Assembly: GCF_017876575.1 (NCBI RefSeq)
Contig: NZ_JAGIOE010000001.1
Coordinates: 682,001 to 746,000 of the forward strand
Reading direction: 5' to 3'
Source: Paeniglutamicibacter psychrophenolicus
GTDB taxonomy: Bacteria; Actinomycetota; Actinomycetes; Actinomycetales; Micrococcaceae
Length of the DNA: 64,000 nt
Part shown: one piece after another, positions 1-9,280 of the stretch
How positions within the stretch are numbered: the first letter of the stretch is position 1
How the letters are laid out: each line of letters begins with the position of its first letter
The notes under the pieces: model-generated
Seen by the model: only the letters and a program-made list of their open reading frames with translations
Told to the model about the DNA's origin: nothing
The model's database searches: none
Program-made: the position numbers and the translations under genes

Positions 1-1853
<1,853 letters not shown>

Positions 1854-1870
1854 GTTTCCTCCTATGGATA

Positions 1871-1891
1871 CTTGAGTGTCATTGACTCAAG
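1871..1891. promoter_or_regulatory. HAIR operator (HspR-associated inverted repeat)
   Basis: The sequence reads CTTGAGT, seven bases, ACTCAAG on either strand. This is an exact match to the known HspR operator consensus CTTGAGT-N7-ACTCAAG. It lies between the Clp ATPase start (1853) and the divergent FMN reductase (2077), close enough to the Clp start to overlap its promoter or leader. Confidence 0.9.
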
Positions 1892-2076
1892 TTAACGCTG
1901 TTGCCAACAGGTTATTCCCGAGCACCTTCCCTCTCGGGTCGTGTTCGCCGACGGCGAGATGGAGCGACGGCCCGCGGGGTGTGGCGCTATTCACTGCCGG
2001 ATCGGGAATCGCGGCAGACCGGAGCCAGTTGTTTTGGGTGACGCTTGAATAGCAGGCCAAGAAACAGGAGACCCCC

Positions 2077-2631
2077 ATGGCAACCACAGTCCTCACCCTC
2101 GTCGGTTCATTGCGCAACGGATCGACGAACCGCCAGCTGGCCGAAGCCACGGCCCTGAACGCCCCCGCCGGTGTCGAGGTCAACGTCTTCTCGGGACTGG
2201 AGAACATCCCGTTCTACAACGAGGACCAGGACATCGAGGGCCAGGTTCCCGCCGCGGCACTTGAATTGCGCGCCGCTGCCGCCGAGGCCGACGCCTTGCT
2301 GCTGGTCTCCCCGGAATACAACGGCACCATGCCCGCCGTCCTGAAGAATGCCATCGACTGGCTCTCGCGCCCGTTCGGCAACAGCGTTGCCAAGGACATG
2401 CCCGCAGCTGTCATCGGCACCGCCTTTGGCCAGTACGGCGGGGTCTGGGCCCAGGACGAGGCCCGCAAGGCGCTGGCCATCGCCGGCGCCAACGTCCTTG
2501 AGGACGTCAAGCTGTCGATCCCGAACTCGGTGGTCCGCTTCGCCGACCTGCACCCGAAGGACGACGTGGAGGTCGCCGGCCAGGTCGCAGCGGTACTCGA
2601 GGGCATCCGCGCGGTGGCCGAAAGCAACTGA
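2077..2631 (+). CDS. NAD(P)H-dependent FMN reductase family protein
   Basis: This 184-residue flavodoxin-fold protein belongs to the NADPH-dependent FMN reductase / azoreductase family, which reduces free FMN or quinones with NAD(P)H in the cytoplasm. The FMN phosphate loop GSLRNGSTNRQLA sits at residues 10-22. The family signature SPEYNGTMPAVLKNAIDW sits near residues 78-95. Full length for the family. The start at 2077 follows CAGGAG with 6-7 bases of spacing. It is a single gene: the Clp ATPase diverges on its left, and a strong hairpin separates it from the convergent TetR gene on its right. The physiological substrate is not evident from the sequence. Confidence 0.87.
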   Translation: MATTVLTLVGSLRNGSTNRQLAEATALNAPAGVEVNVFSGLENIPFYNEDQDIEGQVPAAALELRAAAAEADALLLVSPEYNGTMPAVLKNAIDWLSRPFGNSVAKDMPAAVIGTAFGQYGGVWAQDEARKALAIAGANVLEDVKLSIPNSVVRFADLHPKDDVEVAGQVAAVLEGIRAVAESN

Positions 2632-2672
2632 TTCCAGATTGACCGTGTTGGTCCCGCAAGGGGTCGATGCGC

Positions 2673-2715
2673 CGCGCGTGGCGGGCACCATTTCCCAAGG
2701 TGCCCGCCACGCGCG
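2673..2715. terminator. 17-bp hairpin between FMN reductase and TetR gene
   Basis: A perfect 17-bp GC-rich stem (2673-2689 with 2699-2715) closes a 9-base loop ATTTCCCAA. It lies between two convergent genes, and no long T tract follows. It most likely ends transcription from both sides. Confidence 0.75.
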
Positions 2716-2778
2716 CGTTAACGGGAGCGTCTGCGGGGGAAGGGATCGGCACTGCTGGCGTCCGGCCAGGCGGGAATG

Positions 2779-3441
2779 CTAGCCGCGCGGGAAAATGCTT
2801 GAGTAGGACGCCTCGAAGAGCCTGACGCAAACCCGGACCAGCATCCCGGGATCCGGGCGTCCCTCGCGGGCCAGCGAGTCGGCCAGCACGTGGTTCACTG
2901 CACCGACCAATGCAGTGGCCATCATGCCGAGCTCCTCCGGCGGCAGCGTGGCGGCGGCGGGGTCGCCTTCAGGCGGAGTAAGGAAGGCACCCAGGATAAC
3001 CTGGGCAAATCGGTGCATCACTGCATTTCGGCTGTCCTCCACGACGGGGGAGACCCCGACGACCTCGATCAACACCACCCGTGCCCTGCGGGCGTCTTCC
3101 AGCAGGAAGCGGATGAAGGCCTCGAGTCCCAGGCGTGCGCGCACCAGGCGGTCGTCTCCGGCGGTTTCCATGGCCGCAATGGTCAACGTGAAGACCCGTT
3201 CGACCAGGCCCGAATAGACGTCGAGCAACAGGTCCTCGCGGCGCGGAAAGGATTCGTAGAAGTATCGTTCGGTCAATTCCGCCTGGGTGCAAAGGTCCTT
3301 GACGGACGTGGCCAGATAGCCTTGGGTGCCAAAGAGCTCGAGGGCGGCATCGAGCAGACTGGCACGCCGGCGCAAGATCCGGTCTGCGGCATCCATGCCC
3401 GAATAACGTCTACCCTCGGTCCTCTTCCCATGCTGGTCCAT
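2779..3441 (-). CDS. TetR family transcriptional regulator
   Basis: Cytoplasmic repressor of about 220 residues. The N-terminal helix-turn-helix covers roughly residues 20-65 (LLDAALELFGTQGYLATSVK, then ELTERYFYESFPRREDLL), followed by an all-helical ligand domain. An upstream ATG at 3471 exists but lies inside the palindromic operator. The start at 3441 has TAGCAT at 3449-3454, seven bases upstream, the leaderless pattern seen repeatedly in this window; 3396 is another option. It diverges from the SDR/flavin monooxygenase pair, so it probably represses those genes and itself through the palindrome at 3463-3486. The inducing ligand is unknown; a ketone or lipophilic alcohol would fit the neighbouring enzymes (inference). 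Confidence 0.87.
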   Translation of the reverse strand: MDQHGKRTEGRRYSGMDAADRILRRRASLLDAALELFGTQGYLATSVKDLCTQAELTERYFYESFPRREDLLLDVYSGLVERVFTLTIAAMETAGDDRLVRARLGLEAFIRFLLEDARRARVVLIEVVGVSPVVEDSRNAVMHRFAQVILGAFLTPPEGDPAAATLPPEELGMMATALVGAVNHVLADSLAREGRPDPGMLVRVCVRLFEASYSSIFPRG

Positions 3442-3448
3442 TCGTGCA

Positions 3449-3454
3449 ATGCTA
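3449..3454 (-). promoter_or_regulatory. Putative -10 element of the TetR gene (leaderless)
   Basis: TAGCAT on the minus strand ends seven bases before the ATG at 3441. The palindromic operator begins nine bases further upstream and covers the expected -35 position, consistent with autorepression. Confidence 0.5.
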
Positions 3455-3462
3455 GGGCAAAT

Positions 3463-3486
3463 ATCTGACATGACGGTATGTCAGAT
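3463..3486. promoter_or_regulatory. Perfect palindromic operator, probable TetR site
   Basis: Nine-base arms ATCTGACAT and ATGTCAGAT match perfectly around a six-base spacer GACGGT. The element lies in the divergent promoter region between the TetR gene and the SDR gene. Its size and position fit a TetR dimer site. Confidence 0.75.
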
Positions 3487-3518
3487 TGACCGTGAAGCGT
3501 TGCCCGGGAGGAAAACCA

Positions 3519-4364
3519 ATGGCAAGGACGCAGGTTGAAGGCAAAGTCGTCGCCGTGACGGGGGCCGCCCGGGGGATCGGGCGCGAAATCGCCCGCGCGC
3601 TCGCCGAGGCCGGAGCCAAGGTGTCGCTCGGCGACCTGGACCACGAAGAAGTTCTCCAGGCTGCGGCACTGTTGCCCGGAGCCCTGGGGCTTGGGCTCGA
3701 TGTCACCAGCACCGCGTCGTTCCGGGAGTTTCTGGAGCAGACGGAACTGGCGCTGGGCCCGATCGACGTGCTGGTCAACAATGCCGGGGTGATGTGGGTG
3801 GGCCCGTTCGACGAGGAACCCGAAGCCGCGATCCACCGGCAGTTCGAAGTCAATGTGCACGGGGTGATGCGAGGGGTCCGGCTGGCGGCCGGACCGATGC
3901 GCCGCAGGGGCTCGGGGCACATCCTCACGGTGGCCTCGGCTTCCTCGAAGCTGGCGCCGGCAGGCGAGGCAAGCTATGCGGCCGGCAAGCATGCCGTGCT
4001 TGGCTATCTCAAGGCGGTCAACAGCGAACTTCACGGCAGCGGGGTGCACCTGAGCGTCGTGATGCCCGCGGTCGTCGACACCCGGTTGGCGGCCGGAACC
4101 TCAAGCGGCTCGGTTGCGTTGCTCAGCCCGCGGGCCGTGGCCGACGCCGTGGTGAAAACCGTGCAGAAACCTCGCTTCGAGGTGACCGTCCCGTCATGGA
4201 TCGGACCGCTGTACCGGGTGGTGGAGCTGCTGCCGGAACGTCCGCGGCATGCGGTGTTGCGCGCCATGGTCCCGGACCAGATCGCCCTGGCGAACCCCGC
4301 GGCCAGGGAACGTTACGAATCAACCCTGGTACGCGCCGGAAACGAAGACAAGGAAACACCATGA
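3519..4364 (+). CDS. Short-chain dehydrogenase/reductase (classical SDR)
   Basis: This 281-residue NAD(P)-dependent oxidoreductase has a Rossmann dinucleotide motif TGAARGIG near residue 15 and the structural motif NNAG. The catalytic serine and YxxxK appear as SASSKLAP and YAAGK. It has the somewhat long C-terminus common in actinobacterial SDRs that pair with monooxygenases. The start is the ATG at 3519 behind GGGAGGAAA; a TTG further upstream is ignored because it overlaps the operator. Its stop codon overlaps the ATG of the flavin monooxygenase (ATGA), so the two are translationally coupled. Together they suggest alcohol-to-ketone oxidation followed by monooxygenation, or the reverse. The substrate is unknown. 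Confidence 0.88.
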   Translation: MARTQVEGKVVAVTGAARGIGREIARALAEAGAKVSLGDLDHEEVLQAAALLPGALGLGLDVTSTASFREFLEQTELALGPIDVLVNNAGVMWVGPFDEEPEAAIHRQFEVNVHGVMRGVRLAAGPMRRRGSGHILTVASASSKLAPAGEASYAAGKHAVLGYLKAVNSELHGSGVHLSVVMPAVVDTRLAAGTSSGSVALLSPRAVADAVVKTVQKPRFEVTVPSWIGPLYRVVELLPERPRHAVLRAMVPDQIALANPAARERYESTLVRAGNEDKETP

Positions 4365-5722
4365 ACACATCCAACAGCGGGGAAGCGACTCCCCGGAGGA
4401 TCTGCGTGATCGGCGCCGGCGCCAGCGGGATCGCCATGATCAAGGTGCTGAACGAACGCGGCCTGGACTTCGACTGCTTCGAGCTCTCGGACCGGGTGGG
4501 TGGCAACTGGGTGTGGGGCAACAACAACGGGGTCTCCGCCGCCTACAACACCCTGCACATCAACACGTCGCGCAAGCGCATGGCGTTCTCCGATTTCCCG
4601 ATGCCCGAGGACCTCCCCGACTTCGTGCGGCACGATCATGTGGCAGCCTACTTCGACAGCTATGTGGAGCACTTCGGGCTCAAGGACCTGATCACCTTCA
4701 ACACGGGGGTGGCCCACGTGGAGCGGCTTCCAGAGGGAACCTTCGCGGTCAGGCTCAGCACCGGGGAGATCCGCCGCTACACCGACGTCTGCGTTGCCAA
4801 CGGGCACCACTGGGATCCGCGGATGCCCGACCCCGGTTTCCCCGGTGCGGACGAATTCGAGGGGGAGCAGATCCACTCGCATGCCTACCACAGCGACGCG
4901 CAGCTGGACGGAAAGCGCGTCGTGGTCCTGGGCATGGGCAACTCGGCCGTGGACATCGCGGTCGACGCCTCCTACCGCGCCAAGTCAACGGTGCTTGCCG
5001 CACGCAGCGGCGTACACATCATCCCCAAGTACGTCTTTGGCCGGCCCTACGACCAGGCCGCCGCCTCCGAGCTGTTGCCCGGCTGGCTGCGCTGGCCGCT
5101 GGCCAGGCCGCTGATGCGGCTGAACACCGGGAAGATGTCCCGCTACGGGCTGGCGGAACCCACCCACAAGTTCGCCCAGTCCCACCCCACCATCTCCAGC
5201 CGTGTGCTGGACCGGCTGGCCCACGGGGCCATCACGCCCAAGCCGAACATCGCCTCGCTCGGGAAGGACCGGGTGAACTTCACCGACGGCACCTCGGTCG
5301 AGGCGGACCTGGTCGTCTACTGCACCGGATACCGGATCAACTTCCCGTTCCTCGACGCCGGCTTCCTGGACCCCGGTGCCGACAACCGGATCGAGCTGTA
5401 CCGGCGCATCTTCCACCCGCAATGTCCCGGACTGTATTTCATCGGGTTGGTGCAACCGCTTGGCGCCGTGATGCCGATTGCCGAACGCCAGTCCCAGCTG
5501 GTGGCCGACCACCTGCAGGGCCGTTACGAGCTGCCGTCGGTTGCTGCCCAACAGCGCGAGATCGAACGCTACCGGGCCAGGCTGGCCAGGCGCTACGTGG
5601 CCTCGACGCGCCACACCATCCAGGTCGACTTCGACGACTACATGCTCGAGCTGCGCCTTGAGCGGATCCGGGGCCAGCACCGGGTAGCCGCCGAAGGCGG
5701 TCCGGGGTCCCCGGCACCCTGA
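4361..5722 (+). CDS. Flavin-containing monooxygenase (FMO / Baeyer-Villiger type)
   Basis: A 453-residue class B flavoprotein monooxygenase. FAD is bound by VIGAGASGIAM near residue 16. The FMO fingerprint region reads FEGEQIHSHAY, close to FxGxxxHxxxY. The NADPH site is VVVLGMGNSAVDIAVD near residue 185, and the C-terminal CTGYRINFPF corresponds to the ATGY motif. Such enzymes insert oxygen into ketones or oxidise N/S heteroatoms using NADPH and O2 in the cytoplasm. The ORF could be read from further upstream, but the SDR reading frame and the ATGA junction fix the start at 4361. It is the last gene of the TetR-controlled module, and a 130-base gap precedes the thioesterase. Confidence 0.9.
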   Translation: MNTSNSGEATPRRICVIGAGASGIAMIKVLNERGLDFDCFELSDRVGGNWVWGNNNGVSAAYNTLHINTSRKRMAFSDFPMPEDLPDFVRHDHVAAYFDSYVEHFGLKDLITFNTGVAHVERLPEGTFAVRLSTGEIRRYTDVCVANGHHWDPRMPDPGFPGADEFEGEQIHSHAYHSDAQLDGKRVVVLGMGNSAVDIAVDASYRAKSTVLAARSGVHIIPKYVFGRPYDQAAASELLPGWLRWPLARPLMRLNTGKMSRYGLAEPTHKFAQSHPTISSRVLDRLAHGAITPKPNIASLGKDRVNFTDGTSVEADLVVYCTGYRINFPFLDAGFLDPGADNRIELYRRIFHPQCPGLYFIGLVQPLGAVMPIAERQSQLVADHLQGRYELPSVAAQQREIERYRARLARRYVASTRHTIQVDFDDYMLELRLERIRGQHRVAAEGGPGSPAP

Positions 5723-5838
5723 GGTTGCAGCCGCCGGCCGGTCCCGCCCCACCAGGGAAGAGGCTCAAAGCGTCGGGGGAGGAACCCGGACCGCGGCCGC
5801 GGCACGTCACCGTGGGGGCCGGCACCGGGGCCGCTGGT

Positions 5839-5844
5839 TAGGAT
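5839..5844 (+). promoter_or_regulatory. Putative -10 element of the thioesterase gene (leaderless)
   Basis: TAGGAT ends seven bases before the ATG at 5852. This argues for 5852 as the start rather than the ATG at 5843, which lies within the hexamer. Confidence 0.45.
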
Positions 5845-5851
5845 GTACCCC

Positions 5852-6805
5852 ATGAACGATGTGATGACGCTGCGCTTCCTGGCTGCCCCGACGGACGTTT
5901 CCGAGGACGGTGCCACGGTCCAGGCCGGTCGCGTGCTCGAATGGATCGACAAGGCCGCATACGCCTGCGCCGTGGGCTATTCCGGCGGGTACTGCGTCAC
6001 CGCCTACGTCGGGAACGTGCACTTCACCAGGCCCATCGAGAACGGCGACCTGATCGAGGTCACCGCCCGGATCGTGCACACCGGGCGCAGCAGCATGCAG
6101 GTGGTCGTCACCGTCGACGCCGCGGACGTGCGCGAGCGGATCTTCCGCCCGGCCATGGACTGCATCCTGGTCTTCGTGGCCATGGACGAACAACGGCGGC
6201 CCAAGAACGTCCCGCAGTGGACGCCCGCCGACGCCGAATCGGAACAGCTGGCCGCCGGGGCCGCGGCACGCATCGAGGCGCGCGCGGACATCCGCGACGC
6301 CATGAACGCCCAGGACTACACGGATGCCGGCACCACGCCGCGGGAGACCTTCAGGTTCCTGGCCGCGCCGACCGACGTGAACTGGGGCGGCAACGCCCAC
6401 GGCGGGATCGTGATGCGCTGGATCGACGAGGTCGCCCGGGCCTGCGCCATGGCGTGGTGCAAGCAGGACGCCGTGGCCGTGTACTCCGGCGGCATCCACT
6501 TCCTGAACCCGATCCACATCGGGGACATCGTCGAACTCGAGGCCCGGCTGATCCACACCGGCCCGCACTCCATGCACATCGCGGTGCACGTCAGGGCCAA
6601 GGACCCTCGCGAAAGCAGCTGGCGCGACACGACCCGGTGCATGACCATCTTCGTGACCCGCGACGGGTCGGGGCACGCGTCCGGGGTGCCGCAGCTGGTG
6701 CTCACCAGCGACGAGGACAGGCGCCTGGACGCCCACGCCGTGGACCTGGTGCGGCGGCGTGCCGCGCTGCCCCCGATGCGCTTCGCCGAGGCCCGGGTGT
6801 ACTGA
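5852..6805 (+). CDS. Acyl-CoA thioesterase, double hotdog
   Basis: The 317-residue protein has two tandem hotdog domains of the BFIT/acyl-CoA hydrolase type. Each half repeats the same pattern: RFLAAPTDV followed by a helix with MRWIDEVARACA (second copy) or LEWIDKAAYACA (first copy), then VHFTRPIENGD or IHFLNPIHIGD. The second copy keeps the full NWGGNAHGG loop while the first is degenerate (SEDGATVQAG). The enzyme hydrolyses acyl-CoA to free acid and CoA in the cytosol. It stands alone on the plus strand, tail-to-tail with the PhoD gene. The chain-length preference cannot be read from the sequence. Confidence 0.87.
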   Translation: MNDVMTLRFLAAPTDVSEDGATVQAGRVLEWIDKAAYACAVGYSGGYCVTAYVGNVHFTRPIENGDLIEVTARIVHTGRSSMQVVVTVDAADVRERIFRPAMDCILVFVAMDEQRRPKNVPQWTPADAESEQLAAGAAARIEARADIRDAMNAQDYTDAGTTPRETFRFLAAPTDVNWGGNAHGGIVMRWIDEVARACAMAWCKQDAVAVYSGGIHFLNPIHIGDIVELEARLIHTGPHSMHIAVHVRAKDPRESSWRDTTRCMTIFVTRDGSGHASGVPQLVLTSDEDRRLDAHAVDLVRRRAALPPMRFAEARVY

Positions 6806-6878
6806 GGCAACTGCCCATCGCCACGCGCCGGGGAACCGCGCCCCGCACCGCCGACCGGCAGGCAGCCCGGGGGTGTGG

Positions 6879-8606
6879 TCACCTCGGTCCGGACGGGTCC
6901 TCCCGATGCATATCGTCCCGGCGGGTCCCGAGGGATGCGACGGCGACGGTGTCCAGCCCGGGGTTCGCCGGGTCCCCGTCCCGAGCCACCCCGGTGAGCC
7001 AGCTCAGTGCCAGCCCGTCGCCGGTGTCCTCCAGGATGGCCAGATTGTTGTCGAACCAGGGGCCCTTGATGAGGCTCCAGCCAAACGGCGGGTTTGGCAC
7101 GTGCGCCCTGCGCGCTATCCAGGCCCCGAACGGGACCGCAGGCCCAAAGGCCAGGGCCGCGGCAAAGTAGCGCAGGAACCGGGGAAGCGGGTTGCGGATC
7201 GGCGAACAGACCGCCTGCAGGATCCTGCTGCCGCCCTCGCGTTCGACCTCGGAGACGTAGGAGAAGTGCACGTCCCCGGAGAGGAACGTGACGGTCTGCG
7301 GGGCGGATCCGCGCTTGCCGTCGGCGACCTCGGTGGCGATGCGGGCCACCTCCTGGAAGCTGCGCTGGAACGCGGCCCAATGCTCAAGGTCGAAACGCCG
7401 GCGCAGCCGCTCGCCCAGCCACGCCCCAAGTCGCCTGCGGCTCCCGCTGGCGATGGCCTCGTCCCAGGACTCCACGTGGTGCAGGCCCATGGGCAGCAGG
7501 AAGGGCAGCGAGGTGCCGATGAGAAGGTGGCGGAATCCGCCGCGCATGCGCTCGTCGAGCCAGGCAAGTTCCGCCGGGTCGAGCAGGGCGCGCCGCTCGG
7601 GTTCGAGCTTGCGGGCCGCCCGGGAGTCCACCACGATCAGGCGCACCGCATCCCAGTCGCGGCAGTAGCTCCAGCTGTAGCTTTCCGGCACGGCATCGAC
7701 GCGCTCGGCAAACTCGTCCAGGTCCGCGGTCAGGTCCAGCTCGCCGGGACCAGTGTGGGTCACGATGCGCTGCCACAGCGGATCGGCCGCACGCTGGTCG
7801 GGCGAGAGGTTACCGAGATGCTGGTAGATCCAGTACGAGCCGAGCCCGGAAACAATGCGCTCGTGCCACCAGCCGGTCTGCTGCATCTTTTGTTTCCAGC
7901 CCAACGAGGAGTTCCAGTCGTCGCGGATGTCGTGGTCGTCGAAGATCATGGCGCTGGGCAGTGTCGACAGAAGCCAGCGGTTGGCCGGGTCCGACCAGGC
8001 CAACCGGTACAGATGGGCGTATTCCTCGAAGTCCTTCAGCTCCGCCCCGGGCGCTTCCTTGATGTTGCGCCGCCTGCGGATGAATTCCTGCATCTGCCCG
8101 CTGGTGGAATCCGCATAGACCTGGTCGCCGAGGAACAAAGCCAAGTCGGGCCAGCGGCCGTGCCCGGGTGCGGCCATGGCCAGGGCATAGGCGCGCATCG
8201 CGTCGATCCCGTGCGTGCGATTGCCGGATTCGTCGTGCGAAACACTGGTCCGGCAGGACCCGAAGGCCAGGCGGGGTTCCTTGGCCGGGTCCAGGGTGGA
8301 GATCATGGAGTCGGGAAACCCGTCCTGGACGGGCCAGGCAAGGTGCCCGTCCAGGTGCACCGTGTAGGGACGTACGCTGCCCGCCTCCAGCCCCGAGACC
8401 TCGATGAGGGCATAGTGGTGGCCGTGCGCCGCAAAGGTCTCAGCCTGCCAGGCGTCCGCGCCGCAACGGACCTCGACGGTGCAGGCCGCGGCGGTTTCCA
8501 CCCAAATGCTGGCGGAGGCATCATCCACGTGGCGGAGCATCGGGCCGAGCACCAGGCCCCGATCGGGCCGGGGGCCGGAGCCGGCCGGCGTGCTTCCAAT
8601 GCTCAT
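6879..8606 (-). CDS. PhoD-like alkaline phosphatase family protein
   Basis: A 575-residue metallophosphoesterase of the PhoD family. Its N-terminal fibronectin-like domain begins around LVLGPMLRHVDDASASIWVE. The catalytic domain has FGSCR, FLGDQVYAD, FDDHDIRDDWN and FLSGDVHFSYVSEV, which carry the metal-binding Asp/His/Asn residues of the family. There is no Tat or Sec signal at the N-terminus, so it is probably intracellular, unlike secreted PhoD of Bacillus. Two adjacent ATGs (8609 and 8606) follow AGGAGAGA; the second has the better spacing. It diverges from the SRPBCC gene at 8745. Annotations of close relatives vary between phosphatase and phosphodiesterase, and the substrate is uncertain. 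Confidence 0.87.
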   Translation of the reverse strand: MSIGSTPAGSGPRPDRGLVLGPMLRHVDDASASIWVETAAACTVEVRCGADAWQAETFAAHGHHYALIEVSGLEAGSVRPYTVHLDGHLAWPVQDGFPDSMISTLDPAKEPRLAFGSCRTSVSHDESGNRTHGIDAMRAYALAMAAPGHGRWPDLALFLGDQVYADSTSGQMQEFIRRRRNIKEAPGAELKDFEEYAHLYRLAWSDPANRWLLSTLPSAMIFDDHDIRDDWNSSLGWKQKMQQTGWWHERIVSGLGSYWIYQHLGNLSPDQRAADPLWQRIVTHTGPGELDLTADLDEFAERVDAVPESYSWSYCRDWDAVRLIVVDSRAARKLEPERRALLDPAELAWLDERMRGGFRHLLIGTSLPFLLPMGLHHVESWDEAIASGSRRRLGAWLGERLRRRFDLEHWAAFQRSFQEVARIATEVADGKRGSAPQTVTFLSGDVHFSYVSEVEREGGSRILQAVCSPIRNPLPRFLRYFAAALAFGPAVPFGAWIARRAHVPNPPFGWSLIKGPWFDNNLAILEDTGDGLALSWLTGVARDGDPANPGLDTVAVASLGTRRDDMHREDPSGPR

Positions 8607-8732
8607 CATTCTCTCCTGATGGTGCCGGTAACCCCAGAATGGCACACCTGAATCGTTGGGGATAGACCAACAGGCGCACCGATGCCCGCGCGCAAAAGCC
8701 GTCCGGTCACCGGGACCGGGGCGGACAACGCA

Positions 8733-8738
8733 TAGCAT
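8733..8738 (+). promoter_or_regulatory. Putative -10 element of the SRPBCC gene (leaderless)
   Basis: TAGCAT ends six bases before the ATG at 8745, and no Shine-Dalgarno sequence is present. Confidence 0.45.
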
Positions 8739-8744
8739 GGGCTG

Positions 8745-9191
8745 ATGAGCCCCTCCGCATACCTGCAGACCCGCGAACGATTCATCGCCGCAGCCCCGCA
8801 CGAGGTCTTCGAGCTGCTGGCGAATCCGGCGATGCACCCGGTCATCGATGGATCCGGAACGGTGCGGGCCCCAAGCGGCCAGGCACAAAGGCTCGCCCTC
8901 GGGAGCGAGTTCGGCATGCAGATGCGCCTGGGCGTGCCCTATCGGATCAGCAATACCGTGGTCGAATTCGAGCAAGACCGGCTGATTGCATGGAGGCACT
9001 TCAGCGGGCACCGCTGGCGCTACGAACTGGAACCCGACGGGTCCGGGACGACGGTGCGCGAAACCTGGGATGCCAGCCGGTTGCGGCACAAATGGTTGCT
9101 GCGGCTCCTGGGCTTCACCCGGACCACCGGCCCGAACATGGAAAGGACGCTCGAGCGGCTTGCCGCGCAGTTCCCCGAAGGCGAGCGGTAG
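8745..9191 (+). CDS. SRPBCC family protein (START/Bet v1-like)
   Basis: The 148-residue single-domain protein has the SRPBCC hydrophobic-cavity fold: an N-terminal strand with RERFIAAAPHEVFELLANP, the central strand NTVVEFEQDRLIAWRH, and the C-terminal helix NMERTLERLAAQFPEG. Members bind lipids or small hydrophobic molecules, or act as polyketide cyclase-like proteins. No catalytic residues are obvious. The start at 8745 follows a TAGCAT hexamer. It is divergent from the PhoD gene and 89 bases upstream of the GT87 gene. The ligand is unknown. Confidence 0.8.
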   Translation: MSPSAYLQTRERFIAAAPHEVFELLANPAMHPVIDGSGTVRAPSGQAQRLALGSEFGMQMRLGVPYRISNTVVEFEQDRLIAWRHFSGHRWRYELEPDGSGTTVRETWDASRLRHKWLLRLLGFTRTTGPNMERTLERLAAQFPEGER

Positions 9192-9268
9192 GGGAGAGAG
9201 GTGGGTGCATCCTCCCTGTCGCCGTCGCGCCGCGGGTCCGGAGCCAGGGCTTTGGCCGCTTGACCTAC

Positions 9269-9274
9269 TAGGCT
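9269..9274 (+). promoter_or_regulatory. Putative -10 element of the GT87 gene (leaderless)
   Basis: TAGGCT ends six bases before the ATG at 9281, with no Shine-Dalgarno sequence. Confidence 0.45.
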
Positions 9275-9280
9275 GATTTC

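Noticed and set aside
3442-3471. TetR start at 3471
   Set aside because: The ATG lies inside the perfect palindrome, and the extra residues precede the normal TetR N-terminus. A -10-like TAGCAT supports 3441.
5791-5802. 12-bp palindrome CCGCGGCCGCGG upstream of the thioesterase
   Set aside because: Likely a chance product of high GC; it is not repeated near other promoters and lacks an operator-like spacer.
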